From: Lachnospiraceae bacterium
GTDB lineage: Bacteria; Bacillota; Clostridia; Lachnospirales; Lachnospiraceae
Direction of reading: 5' to 3'
Length of the DNA: 64,000 nucleotides
Assembly: GCA_017476665.1 (NCBI GenBank)
Contig: JAFUZJ010000030.1
Span: 47,633-111,632, forward strand
The position numbers and the translations under genes were made by a program. Under the pieces are notes generated by a model that worked only from the letters and a program-made list of their open reading frames with translations, was not told the DNA's origin and searched no databases. Positions 44,195 through 52,963 of this stretch are shown here, in pieces. Numbering within the stretch: position 1 is the stretch's first letter; every line of letters begins with the position of its first letter.

Positions 44195-44438
44195 GTATAC
44201 GGATAAGGCAGTATCGAAGTGGGAACGTAATATTTCTTATCCTGATGTCAGTGCTCTCCCCAAACTGGCAGAGATATTCGGAATTTCAGTGGATGAGCTG
44301 ATGCAGATTAAAGATGGGAACACCCAAAAAAGAAATAATAAATCTATTGGTGAGACGGTGTTGCTGGTTTTCCGAGCGGTTTGTCTGGCAATGGGAGTGG
44401 CATGCGCCGGTATCAGTTTACTAAGGGAGACACCATAG
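44166..44438 (+). pseudogene. truncated XRE-type helix-turn-helix regulator
   Basis: About 90 codons begin with a TTG inside the preceding frame. The sequence DKAVSKWERNISYPDVS and LPKLAEIFGISVDELMQI is the second half of a Cro/CI helix-turn-helix, and a hydrophobic C-terminal segment follows. The first helices are missing, so the gene has lost its 5' end. This is the usual family layout of XRE proteins with a membrane tail. Confidence 0.55.
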
Positions 44439-44480
44439 TGATTGTCAGCTTATTCAACAGAATTTTGAAAGAGGTGAAAT

Positions 44481-44984
44481 ATGCAGATCAGAACAGCAAC
44501 CATCCATGATTTAGAGGCAATCGCAAGCGTGGAAGCAGAATGCTTTCCACCTGCGGAGGCAGCTTCAAAAGAAGAATTCGCGGAAAGACTGAAATACTAC
44601 AGCAACCACTTTTGGCTTATGTTTGATGGGGACAAACTGATTTCCTTTGTGGATGGATTTGTCACGAATGAGCCCGATCTGACGGATAAAATGTATGGGA
44701 GAGCTGAGTTGCACGACGAAAACGGGAAATGGCAGATGATCTTCGGTGTCAACACCATTCCGTCTTATCGGAAACATGGCTATGCAGGAGAGCTGATTCA
44801 ATGCATGATTGACGAGGCAAGGAGGCAGGGGCGCAGCGGACTGGTGCTGACCTGTAAAGATGCATTGCTGGATTATTATGCTAAGTTTGGATTCGTGAAT
44901 GAGGGCAGATCGGACTCCCAACATGGCGGGGCTGCTTGGAATCAGATGCGGCTGGTTTTTGAAGGACTCAATAAAAATTCGTAA
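44481..44984 (+). CDS. GNAT N-acetyltransferase
   Basis: A 167-residue acetyltransferase: VNTIPSYRKHGYAGELIQCMIDEA (acetyl-CoA loop RKHGYA) and LLDYYAKFGFVNEG, with an arylalkylamine-type N-terminal IASVEAECFPPAEAAS. GAAAGAGGTGAAAT precedes ATG 44481. It ends against the minus-strand Crp/Fnr gene, 10 nt apart. Confidence 0.9.
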   Translation: MQIRTATIHDLEAIASVEAECFPPAEAASKEEFAERLKYYSNHFWLMFDGDKLISFVDGFVTNEPDLTDKMYGRAELHDENGKWQMIFGVNTIPSYRKHGYAGELIQCMIDEARRQGRSGLVLTCKDALLDYYAKFGFVNEGRSDSQHGGAAWNQMRLVFEGLNKNS

Positions 44985-44994
44985 TTTGCATATA

Positions 44995-45669
44995 TCATTT
45001 TGTCAGGACATCCTGTAATGCTTTCGGCTCAAGGATTTCTACATGGTGTGTCTCAAGTTGTATCATGTTTTGAGATTCCAGACGTTTGAGCTCTCTATGA
45101 AGCGATGGCCTGGAGACGTTCAAAAGCATAGCCCATTTGGTCATTGAATCAGGGATCGGAATCTTATCACTTTCTATTTTTCTGCTTTGCATAAGAAGAT
45201 AATAAGCAGCTTTCTGTGCAATCCCGCTATAGGAGAGAAGTTCAAGACGCTGCTGAAGCATATAGGTTGCGGAAGCAATCTCTGTAGTAAAATTTTCCAA
45301 AATGCGCACATCCTTTTGCATGAGCAGCATCAGTTCTTTTTTGCGGAACATCATAAGCGTGATCGGCTCTATAGCCACCACATCGCAGGGATATTTGTGA
45401 CTGGTGGAGAAAACTGCTGCCGGTCCGATCATTTCACCGGGCATCCGTATAGAAACATTGATCTGGCTTCCGTTTGGGAAAGGTTTCTGCGCCTCGGCGC
45501 GTCCCTCGAGAATAATACCAACGCGCGAAGCTTCATCCATAAGACGAAGTATCACTTCTCCTTTATCATAGCATTGTATGTGATGTGGTACTGTTTCAAG
45601 CGTATCTCTCAATTCTTTTGCCGGGATTCCCCGAAATAACGTGCTTTTTTCAAGAACTGAATAATCCAT
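44995..45669 (-). CDS. Crp/Fnr-family transcriptional regulator
   Basis: A 224-residue regulator: N-terminal cyclic-nucleotide-binding-like domain (LFRGIPAKELRDTLETV, GIILEGRAEAQKPFPNG, MPGEMIGPAAVFS) and C-terminal winged HTH (MTKWAMLLNVSRPSLHRELKRLES). It lacks the N-terminal Cys cluster of classic Fnr, so an iron-sulfur sensor is not supported. The gene is divergent from the DUF438 operon, and a perfect TGTATC-N4-GATACA dyad lies between the two. It probably regulates that operon and itself. Confidence 0.88.
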   Translation of the reverse strand: MDYSVLEKSTLFRGIPAKELRDTLETVPHHIQCYDKGEVILRLMDEASRVGIILEGRAEAQKPFPNGSQINVSIRMPGEMIGPAAVFSTSHKYPCDVVAIEPITLMMFRKKELMLLMQKDVRILENFTTEIASATYMLQQRLELLSYSGIAQKAAYYLLMQSRKIESDKIPIPDSMTKWAMLLNVSRPSLHRELKRLESQNMIQLETHHVEILEPKALQDVLTK

Positions 45670-45729
45670 ATGGTCTGCTCCTTTCTCAGCTAAGCGTATC
45701 AGACTTCGTCCTATATCTGCTTCCCAAAT

Positions 45730-45735
45730 ATTATA
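45730..45735 (-). promoter_or_regulatory. -10 element of the Crp/Fnr gene promoter
   Basis: TATAAT on the minus strand, about 60 nt ahead of the start. The -35 position overlaps the TGTATC half of the dyad, consistent with autoregulation. Confidence 0.45.
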
Positions 45736-45754
45736 TCATAAAAAATACAAAAAG

Positions 45755-45770
45755 TGTATCCACAGATACA
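45755..45770. promoter_or_regulatory. Crp/Fnr-type operator TGTATC-N4-GATACA
   Basis: Perfect 6-bp inverted repeat with a 4-nt spacer between the divergent regulator and DUF438 genes. Half-site and spacer follow the general TGTGA/TTGAT-type dyads of the Crp/Fnr family. Confidence 0.65.
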
Positions 45771-45791
45771 GAAATCAAAAATCAGTCAATA

Positions 45792-45797
45792 TATACT
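45792..45797 (+). promoter_or_regulatory. -10 element of the DUF438 operon promoter
   Basis: TATACT places the start near 45804, with the operator centred at -41.5. No -35 match is visible, as at class II activator-dependent promoters. Confidence 0.5.
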
Positions 45798-45834
45798 ATG
45801 CTTGTAACGAGAGAGAAAAAAGGGGGCATCAGAC

Positions 45835-47286
45835 ATGAAAGAATTGAATATAAACAAAACCGTTGCGGAGCTGGTTTTAGAATATCCCGAGGTTTCGGAC
45901 ATCATGGTTGATTTGGGATTTAAGGATATTACAAGTTCCGCGGCCCTAAAATTTATGGGCAAGGTAATGACGATCCCAAAAGGGGCTGCAGTCAAGGGGA
46001 TACCGATGGATAAGATCATTGCCGCATTTGAAGACAACGGTTTTTCTGTTACAGGCGTTCCGGGAGCGGATAAGGAAGTGACATTCCAAGACAATGTGGA
46101 AGAACGCAATACAAAACTGAAAAAGATGATCATGAGACTGAATCAGGGGGAAGACCTTGAAACAGTCCGGGCGGATTTTGTCCGGGAGTTTGAGAGTGTT
46201 TCTGTCCATGACATCGTAAAGGCTGAACAGGGATTGATCGATGATGGAATCCCGATGCGGGAAGTACAGAGGTTATGTGATCTGCATTCAGCATTGTTTC
46301 ACGGAAAGACAGAAGCTGAGATCTGGGCGGAGGAAGAAAAACAGGCTGAGGAAAATGTGAACAAAAAAGCGCCAGAAGGACATCCCGTCGATGTGCTGCG
46401 CCGGGAAAACAGTGCTCTTGAAAAAATTCTTGATCATGCGCTTTCGGCATTGGAAACAGAAGAAGTATCCGTGCTGCTGGGTGACCTGATAACACTGCGT
46501 AAAATAGGGGTACTATACAGCAAGAAAGAAAGTATCCTGATGCCGATGCTGCTGCATCATGGGGTCACGGGACCAAATGACGTGATGTGGGGCGTAGACG
46601 ATGAAATCAAGGCGGAGGTTGCCCGTCTGGCACAGAAATTGACAGTCAATAGTTTCTCGGATGAAAAAGAGGCTGTGAAGACTGTTCTGAACCGTATGAA
46701 GGAGATGATCTATAAAGAGGAAAACATTTTCTTTCCGTTATGCTTTGAGCATCTGACTGAAGAGGAATGGCTGGATGCATACAGGGATCTTCCGGAGATG
46801 GGATTTGTCTTTATAGATGATGCCCCAAAATGGAGACATGGAGAGGAAGCTCTGGCAAAACGGCAGAGCACTATGCCTGACGCTATGGAAGACGGTATTC
46901 TATATTTTCCGGGTGGAAAATTGACTATGCAACAGCTAAACGGACTTTTTAAGGTGCTCCCGATTGATATTACATTCATCGATGAGGAGGACATTAACCG
47001 GTTCTTTACCAATGAGGGTAAGGTGTTTTCCCGGCCATTGTCTGCACTTGACCGATCCACCTATGAATGCCATCCGGAAAGGGTAAAGCCGATGGTGAAG
47101 CAGCTTTTGGATGATTTCAAGTCGGGAACCCGGAACTTTATGGAGGTCTGGACGCCTAATGAGGATCATCCGGTGCGTGTCATCTATGCGGCGGTGCGGG
47201 ATGAAAAGGGAAAATATCTCGGTGCGGCAGAGCTGGTAGAAGATTTCACTGCGGTAAAAGAGCATTTTGCAGGAAAGGAAGCATAG
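45835..47286 (+). CDS. DUF1858-DUF438-hemerythrin-PAS protein, putative redox/NO sensor
   Basis: A 483-residue cytoplasmic multidomain protein. Residues 1-65 resemble DUF1858 (NINKTVAELVLEYPEVSDIM). Next comes a DUF438 region (residues about 90-160, ending in VQRLCDLHSALFHG). A hemerythrin-like helical domain follows, roughly 175-310, with His ligands suggested by ILDHALSALETEEV, MLLHHGVTGPND and YKEENIFFPLCFEHL. A PAS domain lies from about 345 to 475. Hemerythrin domains bind di-iron and sense O2 or NO. It heads the operon controlled by the Crp/Fnr dyad. Function by analogy only. Confidence 0.8.
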   Translation: MKELNINKTVAELVLEYPEVSDIMVDLGFKDITSSAALKFMGKVMTIPKGAAVKGIPMDKIIAAFEDNGFSVTGVPGADKEVTFQDNVEERNTKLKKMIMRLNQGEDLETVRADFVREFESVSVHDIVKAEQGLIDDGIPMREVQRLCDLHSALFHGKTEAEIWAEEEKQAEENVNKKAPEGHPVDVLRRENSALEKILDHALSALETEEVSVLLGDLITLRKIGVLYSKKESILMPMLLHHGVTGPNDVMWGVDDEIKAEVARLAQKLTVNSFSDEKEAVKTVLNRMKEMIYKEENIFFPLCFEHLTEEEWLDAYRDLPEMGFVFIDDAPKWRHGEEALAKRQSTMPDAMEDGILYFPGGKLTMQQLNGLFKVLPIDITFIDEEDINRFFTNEGKVFSRPLSALDRSTYECHPERVKPMVKQLLDDFKSGTRNFMEVWTPNEDHPVRVIYAAVRDEKGKYLGAAELVEDFTAVKEHFAGKEA

Positions 47287-47290
47287 ATGC

Positions 47291-48331
47291 GTGACTAAAG
47301 CAAAAGAATTTCTGAAAAGGAAAAATGTGATAATATCAGCAAAAAGATATCTTTTGGATGTTATGACGCAGATGGCACAGGCGGTATTTGCCTCCCTTCT
47401 GATAGGATTGATATTCAAGACAATCGGTGAACAGGGAACAAATCTGATTGGCGAAAATACTGTGTGCAATTACCTGATTGAGCTGGGCAATTTTGCAATG
47501 AAGCTTGTCGGTCCGGCTATCGGTGTTTCGGTGGCATGGGGACTTGGGGCGCCGCCGCTTGTACTATTCTCAAGTGTGGTCACGGGGTGGCTTGGCGCTA
47601 ATGTCGGAGGTGAGGCTGCCGCTTTGGTGTCTGCTCTCGTGGGCTGTGAATTTGGCAAGCTGGCATCAAAAGAGACAAAGGTTGATATTCTGGTTACACC
47701 GGGGGTTACTATACTGATGGGAAGCATCACTGCCACCTTTGTAGGACCGATTGTACAGCTGCTGATGACGGGAATCGGGGCGGTAATCATGAAGGCGACA
47801 GAGCTTCATCCGTTCTTTATGGGGATTGTTGTGGCATTGATCGTAGGGTGGGTGCTTACTTCTCCGTTATCAAGCACTGCCCTGTGTATCATGCTGAATC
47901 TTTCGGGACTTGCCGCAGGTGCTGCAGCAATCGGATGTTGCTCTCAGATGGTGGGATTTGCATCCACAAGCTATAAGGATTGTAAAACAGGTGGGTTGAT
48001 GGCAATGGGGCTTGGTTCGTCTATGTTTCAGGTTCCAAATATACTTAAAAATCCATGGATACTACTCCCGCCATCTTTAACCGCAGCAATTTTAGCCCCT
48101 ATAGGAACCTGTCTGTTTAAGATGACATGTACTTCCACGGGAGCGGGGATGGGGACCTGCGGGTTTGTCGGTCAGATACTGACCTTTACCGATATGGGCA
48201 TTACGCTAAGATCAGTTTTTGGTGTTTTGCTGCTCCATATAATCATGCCTGTGATTTTGTCCCTGTGTTTTAAGAGTATGCTAAAAAAGATGAACAGGAT
48301 TAATGATGGGGATTACTATCTTGATCTATAG
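47291..48331 (+). CDS. PTS EIIC-like membrane transporter (PTS_EIIC_2 family)
   Basis: A membrane protein of about 346 residues with eight or more hydrophobic segments (VFASLLIGLIFKTIGEQG, VSVAWGLGAPPLVLFSS, LIVGWVLTSPLSSTALCIML, VFGVLLLHIIMPVILSL). The pattern matches the PTS_EIIC_2 family, members of which occur without the soluble EIIA/EIIB components. No EIIA or EIIB gene is found here, so the substrate and any energy source are unclear. The likely start is GTG 47291 after AAAGGAAG; a TTG 24 nt earlier is possible. Confidence 0.72.
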   Translation: MTKAKEFLKRKNVIISAKRYLLDVMTQMAQAVFASLLIGLIFKTIGEQGTNLIGENTVCNYLIELGNFAMKLVGPAIGVSVAWGLGAPPLVLFSSVVTGWLGANVGGEAAALVSALVGCEFGKLASKETKVDILVTPGVTILMGSITATFVGPIVQLLMTGIGAVIMKATELHPFFMGIVVALIVGWVLTSPLSSTALCIMLNLSGLAAGAAAIGCCSQMVGFASTSYKDCKTGGLMAMGLGSSMFQVPNILKNPWILLPPSLTAAILAPIGTCLFKMTCTSTGAGMGTCGFVGQILTFTDMGITLRSVFGVLLLHIIMPVILSLCFKSMLKKMNRINDGDYYLDL

Positions 48332-48345
48332 CAGGAGGGATGCCG

Positions 48346-48999
48346 ATGAAAGAGAAAACCGGAGAAATATTCTCCATTGCAGAAGAGAATCCGCCCATTC
48401 CCGGATGTACAATCTCAAAAGAAATACATAGCGGAGAAAACTATATTGCCTATTATTCTCTTGCGAGAAATACGGATATCAGCGCGGAAATATATCCATA
48501 TCATAAGCTGATCATCATGGCAGACGGACTGACCGAGGTTTACATGGCAGATGGAAAAAAGGAATTATTAAGAAAAGGCGACTGTATTCTGACTATAACG
48601 GATATCCCTATAGGAATAAGGACGGCAGAGTCAGCGGTTTATACAGAAATAGAGATAAGGAGGGATGACATTATGAACGAAGCAATCAAGGCAGGAGAGG
48701 TTTTTAAGTTGGCGGAGCTGGTGCCATATCAGGACGGAAAGATTGTCAATATGGATGTGGTGCATAACGACAAAATGAAATTCGTTGTCATGGCTTTTGA
48801 TGAAGGAACTGGGCTTTCCGAACACGCCGCACCGGGTGAGGCACTTATTTTTGCTTTGGATGGAGAGGGGGTCATAGGGTATGAGGGTAAAGAGCATTCG
48901 ATCAAGGCCGGAGAGAATTTCCATTTCGCCAAGGAAGGTATCCATTCAGTGAAGGCAACAAAGAGATTTAAGATGGCGCTATTATTGACATTGGGATAA
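48346..48999 (+). CDS. double cupin protein
   Basis: A 217-residue protein with two cupin modules: residues about 40-105 (LIIMADGLTEVYMADGKKE, LRKGDCILTITDIP) and about 145-215 (GTGLSEHAAPGEALIFALDG, IKAGENFHFAKEGIHSV). Metal-binding His/Glu are visible in the second cupin (EHAAPGE). Likely a small-molecule isomerase, epimerase or binding protein. It follows the EIIC gene by 14 nt with GCAGGAGGG as ribosome binding site, so it is cotranscribed. Confidence 0.8.
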   Translation: MKEKTGEIFSIAEENPPIPGCTISKEIHSGENYIAYYSLARNTDISAEIYPYHKLIIMADGLTEVYMADGKKELLRKGDCILTITDIPIGIRTAESAVYTEIEIRRDDIMNEAIKAGEVFKLAELVPYQDGKIVNMDVVHNDKMKFVVMAFDEGTGLSEHAAPGEALIFALDGEGVIGYEGKEHSIKAGENFHFAKEGIHSVKATKRFKMALLLTLG

Positions 49000-49042
49000 C
49001 ATAATTAAAACCGTATATTAATTGAAGACAAGGGGGCTTTTT

Positions 49043-49816
49043 ATGAAAAACTATTTTGATCTGACAGGACAGGTTGCAGTTGTGACAGGCTGCTCCACGG
49101 GACTCGGGGTACAGATGGCAAAGGCTCTTGCAAGCCAGGGGGCAAATATCGTAGCACTGGCACGCCGCCAGGAGCTGGTCAATAAAGTTGCTGCTGATAT
49201 TTCTAAGGAATATGGCGTAAAAGCAATTGGTGTTGTCTGTGATATCACAGATACAGAGAAAGTAAATACTGCAGTTGATACAATTATGAAGGAAATGGGG
49301 CGCATTGACATTCTGGTCAACAATGCAGGAACCGGAGGAGTTACCCCCGCGGAGGATGTGCCTGATGAAATGTTCCTAAACGAGATCAACATCGACCTGA
49401 CCGGCACATTTAAGATGGCGCGTGCGGTTGCTAAGAAAGCAATGATCCCGGCCAAATACGGAAGAATCATCAATATTGCGTCCATGTATGGTCTTGTGGG
49501 AAATAAGATTGCGGGCAGCGCTCCATACCATGCGGCGAAGGGTGGTGTTGTCAATCTGACAAGAGCGCTTGCGGCAGAGTGGGGAAAGTACAGTATTACG
49601 GTCAATGCAATCTGTCCCGGATACTTTTATACACCGCTTACCAAGGAGACACTCGACAGTGAATTTTTCCAGGCAAATGCGCGTACCATGATTCCTTTGG
49701 AACGTTACGGACAGGAAGGTGAGCTGGATACGGCTGTTATTTTTCTGGCATCTCCTGCATCTACCTATGTGACGGGAGATATTGTTCCTGTTGACGGTGG
49801 ATATACTTGTATGTAG
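49043..49816 (+). CDS. short-chain dehydrogenase/reductase (gluconate 5-dehydrogenase-like)
   Basis: A 257-residue SDR: cofactor site VTGCSTGLGVQMAKALASQG (in part: TGCSTGLG), LVNNAGTGG, catalytic Ser in INIASMYGLVGN and YHAAKGG with Tyr and Lys, ending CPGYFYTPLT and DGGYTCM. It most resembles gluconate 5-dehydrogenases or KduD-type enzymes. Last gene of the Crp/Fnr-linked operon and consistent with sugar-acid metabolism. ATG 49043 follows AAGGGGGC. Confidence 0.88.
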   Translation: MKNYFDLTGQVAVVTGCSTGLGVQMAKALASQGANIVALARRQELVNKVAADISKEYGVKAIGVVCDITDTEKVNTAVDTIMKEMGRIDILVNNAGTGGVTPAEDVPDEMFLNEINIDLTGTFKMARAVAKKAMIPAKYGRIINIASMYGLVGNKIAGSAPYHAAKGGVVNLTRALAAEWGKYSITVNAICPGYFYTPLTKETLDSEFFQANARTMIPLERYGQEGELDTAVIFLASPASTYVTGDIVPVDGGYTCM

Positions 49817-50066
49817 AATTGTGTAGTATATCTTTTATCCTGATACACCGTTCCTTTTTCGGGCGAGTATCGGCATGGCGATTATCTATAACATGGCACC
49901 AATTATTTTTGGGGACAGGTTTCTTATGCAACCAAAGCGCATGATAGAGCAGAATTTTTCCCAATTTATTTTAAATACTTTGAAATCAGATGCAACGCAA
50001 GTCCCATTTTAAGGTAGTATATAAGTGAAACGCTTGAAAAACTCGTAAACGAAAGAGAGAAATTCC

Positions 50067-50654
50067 ATGGAAGACAGCGCAATTATAGACCTGTATTGGA
50101 AGCGGTCCCAACAGGCAATCGAGGAAACAGAAAAGAAATACGGAGGCTATTGTCATAGTGTTGCAATGCGAATCCTATTAAACAGAGAAGATGCTGCTGA
50201 AACGGTGAACGATACGATGCTTGCGGCATGGAACAGTATTCCGCCAAACAGACCTAATGTACTCCGCACTTATTTGGGCAGAATCGTGAGAAATTTATCC
50301 TTGAATAAGTTGCGGCACATTCATGCACAAAAACGTGGAGAAGGTGATACGTGGGCTGCGCTTGATGAGTTGTCTGATTGTGTTTCGGATGGAACAGATT
50401 TCTTGGAAGGAATTGAAGCAAATGAGCTTGCGGGAATCATCCAAGGATTCCTGACAGCACAGAAAGAAGTAGACAAGAGAATTTTTATTCGACGCTACTA
50501 TTACTTTGACTCTATCCAGGAGATCAGCACGCGGTTTGCATGCGGAGAAAGCAAGGTAAAATCTATTCTGTTCAGAATGCGAAAAAAGCTGGAAAAGAGA
50601 TTAACGGAGGAGGGTTACTATTATGATGAAAGATCGAGTGAGAATAAAAAGTGA
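50067..50654 (+). CDS. sigma-70 family RNA polymerase sigma factor (ECF-like)
   Basis: A 195-residue sigma factor: region 2 EETEKKYGGYCHSVAMRIL and NREDAAETVNDTMLAAWNSIPPNRP, region 4 YYYFDSIQEISTRFACGESKVKSILFRMRKKL (key parts: ISTRF, SKVKSILFRMRKKL). It is the short ECF-type layout with a linker of about 60 residues. The following membrane gene overlaps it by 32 nt and is the likely anti-sigma factor. GAAAGAGAGAAATTCC precedes the ATG. About 250 nt before it contain no convincing gene. Confidence 0.88.
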   Translation: MEDSAIIDLYWKRSQQAIEETEKKYGGYCHSVAMRILLNREDAAETVNDTMLAAWNSIPPNRPNVLRTYLGRIVRNLSLNKLRHIHAQKRGEGDTWAALDELSDCVSDGTDFLEGIEANELAGIIQGFLTAQKEVDKRIFIRRYYYFDSIQEISTRFACGESKVKSILFRMRKKLEKRLTEEGYYYDERSSENKK

Positions 50655-51732
50655 AAAGAAGCTAAAGCGTGAGATGAAGTTGTTGGAAGCGATCGGTTTA
50701 TTGGATGACGCGATGATAGAAGACGCAATGATAGAGGGTCCGACAATAGAAGATACAAGAACAGCAGGTGTGACGATAGAAAATGCAATGACAAAAGGTG
50801 CGGCACGTCTGGTAGCTGCCGTGGCGGCAATTGCGGCATGCTTTATCATTGCGATCCCTGTGTTTGCCAGAGAGATACCAACAATTTACCGGATCATAGA
50901 CAGGTATGCGCCGACGCTTGCGGACTATATTATGCCCGACGAATTGATGGATGAAAAGGAGGGAGTTCGCATGCAGGTGGAGGCGGTCCGGATCGAAGGC
51001 GAGGATGCGAGTCTGGTGGTTTCTTTCTCTGATCTTCCCGGATATGACAGAATTTCCGGGAAAGTAGATCTGTATGACAGTTACAATCTGAGCAGTTTTG
51101 GAACCGATACCAGCATAGGTGGATGCAGTTTTCTGGAATACAACGAGCAGGAGGACAAGGCATATTTCCTGATTGACATTATGGGAGACGGAAAGTATGA
51201 AAAGGAGAAGATCCAATTTACTGTGCGCACACTTCTTACCAGAGTAAGCGCGTTGGAGCAGGACATTCCGCTGACGGAAATCTCCAATGATCCTGTCTTG
51301 AAAGAAGTTGAGATATCCGGCTCCGGTGGAGGTGTACGGGGCAGAGAACTCTGTTCAAAGCTGATAAACGGAAGATTGGCAACAGTGATTGCTATATCGG
51401 AGCTTATAGATATGGATGGTCTTGACAGAGATGATTTAAGTGTCACAGGCATTGCGTATGCTGACGGCATTTTACACGTCCAGTCTTGCAGAGGAAGTGA
51501 GGAAGATGCGGAAAGACATTTACAGTTGAAATTATTTTTGGATGGGCAAGAATATGAGGATGGAATGGGCGTGTGCTGGCGTGAAGTGGTGAATGGGGAA
51601 GAACTTATCTTTGATGAAGAATGGTATGCGGTTTCACCGGAGGAACTGGCAAAAAGTCACCTTTTGGGAATCTTTCATATTGCAGACTCGCCGGTGCAGG
51701 GAGACTGGAAAGTGATCACGAGGATTGAGTAG
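50623..51732 (+). CDS. membrane protein, likely anti-sigma factor for the upstream sigma
   Basis: A 369-residue protein: residues 1-60 are charged and contain an irregular repeat around AMIEDAMIEG, TIEDTRTAGV and TIENAM; one membrane segment follows at about 62-80 (LVAAVAAIAACFIIAIPVF); residues 85-369 are extracellular and beta-rich (VEAVRIEGEDASLVVSFSD). It overlaps the sigma gene by 32 nt after GGAGGAGGG, the classic arrangement for a membrane anti-sigma. No ZAS zinc motif is visible. A DUF4179-like relation is possible but I cannot assert it. Confidence 0.7.
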   Translation: MMKDRVRIKSEKKLKREMKLLEAIGLLDDAMIEDAMIEGPTIEDTRTAGVTIENAMTKGAARLVAAVAAIAACFIIAIPVFAREIPTIYRIIDRYAPTLADYIMPDELMDEKEGVRMQVEAVRIEGEDASLVVSFSDLPGYDRISGKVDLYDSYNLSSFGTDTSIGGCSFLEYNEQEDKAYFLIDIMGDGKYEKEKIQFTVRTLLTRVSALEQDIPLTEISNDPVLKEVEISGSGGGVRGRELCSKLINGRLATVIAISELIDMDGLDRDDLSVTGIAYADGILHVQSCRGSEEDAERHLQLKLFLDGQEYEDGMGVCWREVVNGEELIFDEEWYAVSPEELAKSHLLGIFHIADSPVQGDWKVITRIE

Positions 51733-51751
51733 GGCAGGTTGGCAAGTCGGA

Positions 51752-52906
51752 ATGAGGTACATTGAGATTATTTGGGAATATTTAAAAACAGGGTGTGCAT
51801 ATCTGGGCGGCTGTGTGGGATATGCGGCAGCTTTATATGCGGTCATATTTGCAATCCGGTTTGTGATAGGGAAGAGCCAAAAGGGAAAGGTCAGGTTCCG
51901 GCAATATTTAGCGGAATTTGGCCTTGTACTTTGGGTATGTCTGATCTTAAAAGTGACGGGCATGCTTGATCTTGTCTATTGGGAGATTCCGAAAGCTATG
52001 GAGATTTTAGATACTGTATGCAGGATTCCCTTTGCAGGCAATGCTTTTAGTATGATCGTACTTAATTTATTGCTGTTTATGCCGTTCGGATTTCTGCTAC
52101 CTGTTGTGTTTCCTGGTTTTGTAAAATCAGGGAAAAAGGTCTTCCTGGCAGGACTCATGTTTTCTGTGGGAATCGAGCTGACACAGTTGTTTTCCGGGCG
52201 TATGTTTGAATCGGATGACATAATCGCCAATTCTCTTGGTGCATTGCTGGGGTATTTGATATTTTTGATCACTCGTGATATTTACAGATTGCTTTCAAAG
52301 AAAAACAGTACGCAGGGCGGGGTGAAAGCAGAAGAGGAAACAAGAAGAATCTTGAGAAGAATCATGTTGACTATACTTACATATGGGATTGGACTGTTTA
52401 TGATATCATTGGCTGCTGACGGCGAGAAAATCCAGTGGCAGGAGGAAATAGAGTATCCGGGAATTGACGGAGATCAGACGGCGATAGAAGATATTTGTAA
52501 AATGAGGATGATTTCTGAAAAAGGAATCTATGAGGAGGATGGTATCAGGAGCAGTGACTTTGATGTTGCCTTTCGGTGGATGGCTACGGAGATCGATAGT
52601 CATATGAGTTTTTACCATGTGGAAGATGATATCCTCAATACTCCGGATCTGTCTGATGAAGTCAACCTGAGATCAGACTATATTGAAATTTGGTATTCAA
52701 GTCCGCACTCATTTTACTTTATCAATAAAAAGGATTTCATTATGCAGGATGTACAGTATTTTCTCTATGATGCCACAAACGGAGAAATCCGGTATGGGGA
52801 GACATATGATCGGATTAACGGGCATTTGGAATATACGGATATGCAATATCCCTTTTCACCAAATGAGGATTTGATTTATATCATAGAACATGGATCAGTA
52901 AATTGA
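51752..52906 (+). CDS. VanZ-family membrane protein with extracellular C-terminal part
   Basis: A protein of about 384 residues. Four to five membrane segments at residues 1-175 include the VanZ hallmarks (MPFGFLLPVVFPGF, GIELTQLFSGRMFESDDIIANSLGALLGY; key residues E, D-D). A further segment near residues 195-215 leads to an exposed domain of about 160 residues. VanZ proteins modulate glycopeptide or phosphate-related envelope traits; the extra domain is unrecognised. Start ATG 51752 or TTG 51725. It follows the anti-sigma gene directly, probably in one operon. Confidence 0.78.
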   Translation: MRYIEIIWEYLKTGCAYLGGCVGYAAALYAVIFAIRFVIGKSQKGKVRFRQYLAEFGLVLWVCLILKVTGMLDLVYWEIPKAMEILDTVCRIPFAGNAFSMIVLNLLLFMPFGFLLPVVFPGFVKSGKKVFLAGLMFSVGIELTQLFSGRMFESDDIIANSLGALLGYLIFLITRDIYRLLSKKNSTQGGVKAEEETRRILRRIMLTILTYGIGLFMISLAADGEKIQWQEEIEYPGIDGDQTAIEDICKMRMISEKGIYEEDGIRSSDFDVAFRWMATEIDSHMSFYHVEDDILNTPDLSDEVNLRSDYIEIWYSSPHSFYFINKKDFIMQDVQYFLYDATNGEIRYGETYDRINGHLEYTDMQYPFSPNEDLIYIIEHGSVN

Positions 52907-52934
52907 CTTCAGATATAAAAACAGAACAAATGAG

Positions 52935-52963
52935 TTGACAAAAGTCCGAAAACAGACTATGCT
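52935..52963 (+). promoter_or_regulatory. sigma-A promoter of marR-MATE
   Basis: Perfect TTGACA (52935-52940), 17-nt spacer, TATGCT (52958-52963). The dyad described next starts in the spacer and covers the -10 element. Confidence 0.8.

Noticed and set aside
49875-50012. 45-codon frame between the SDR and the sigma gene
   Set aside because: It lacks a good ribosome binding site and any recognisable feature; it could be a gene remnant but support is insufficient.
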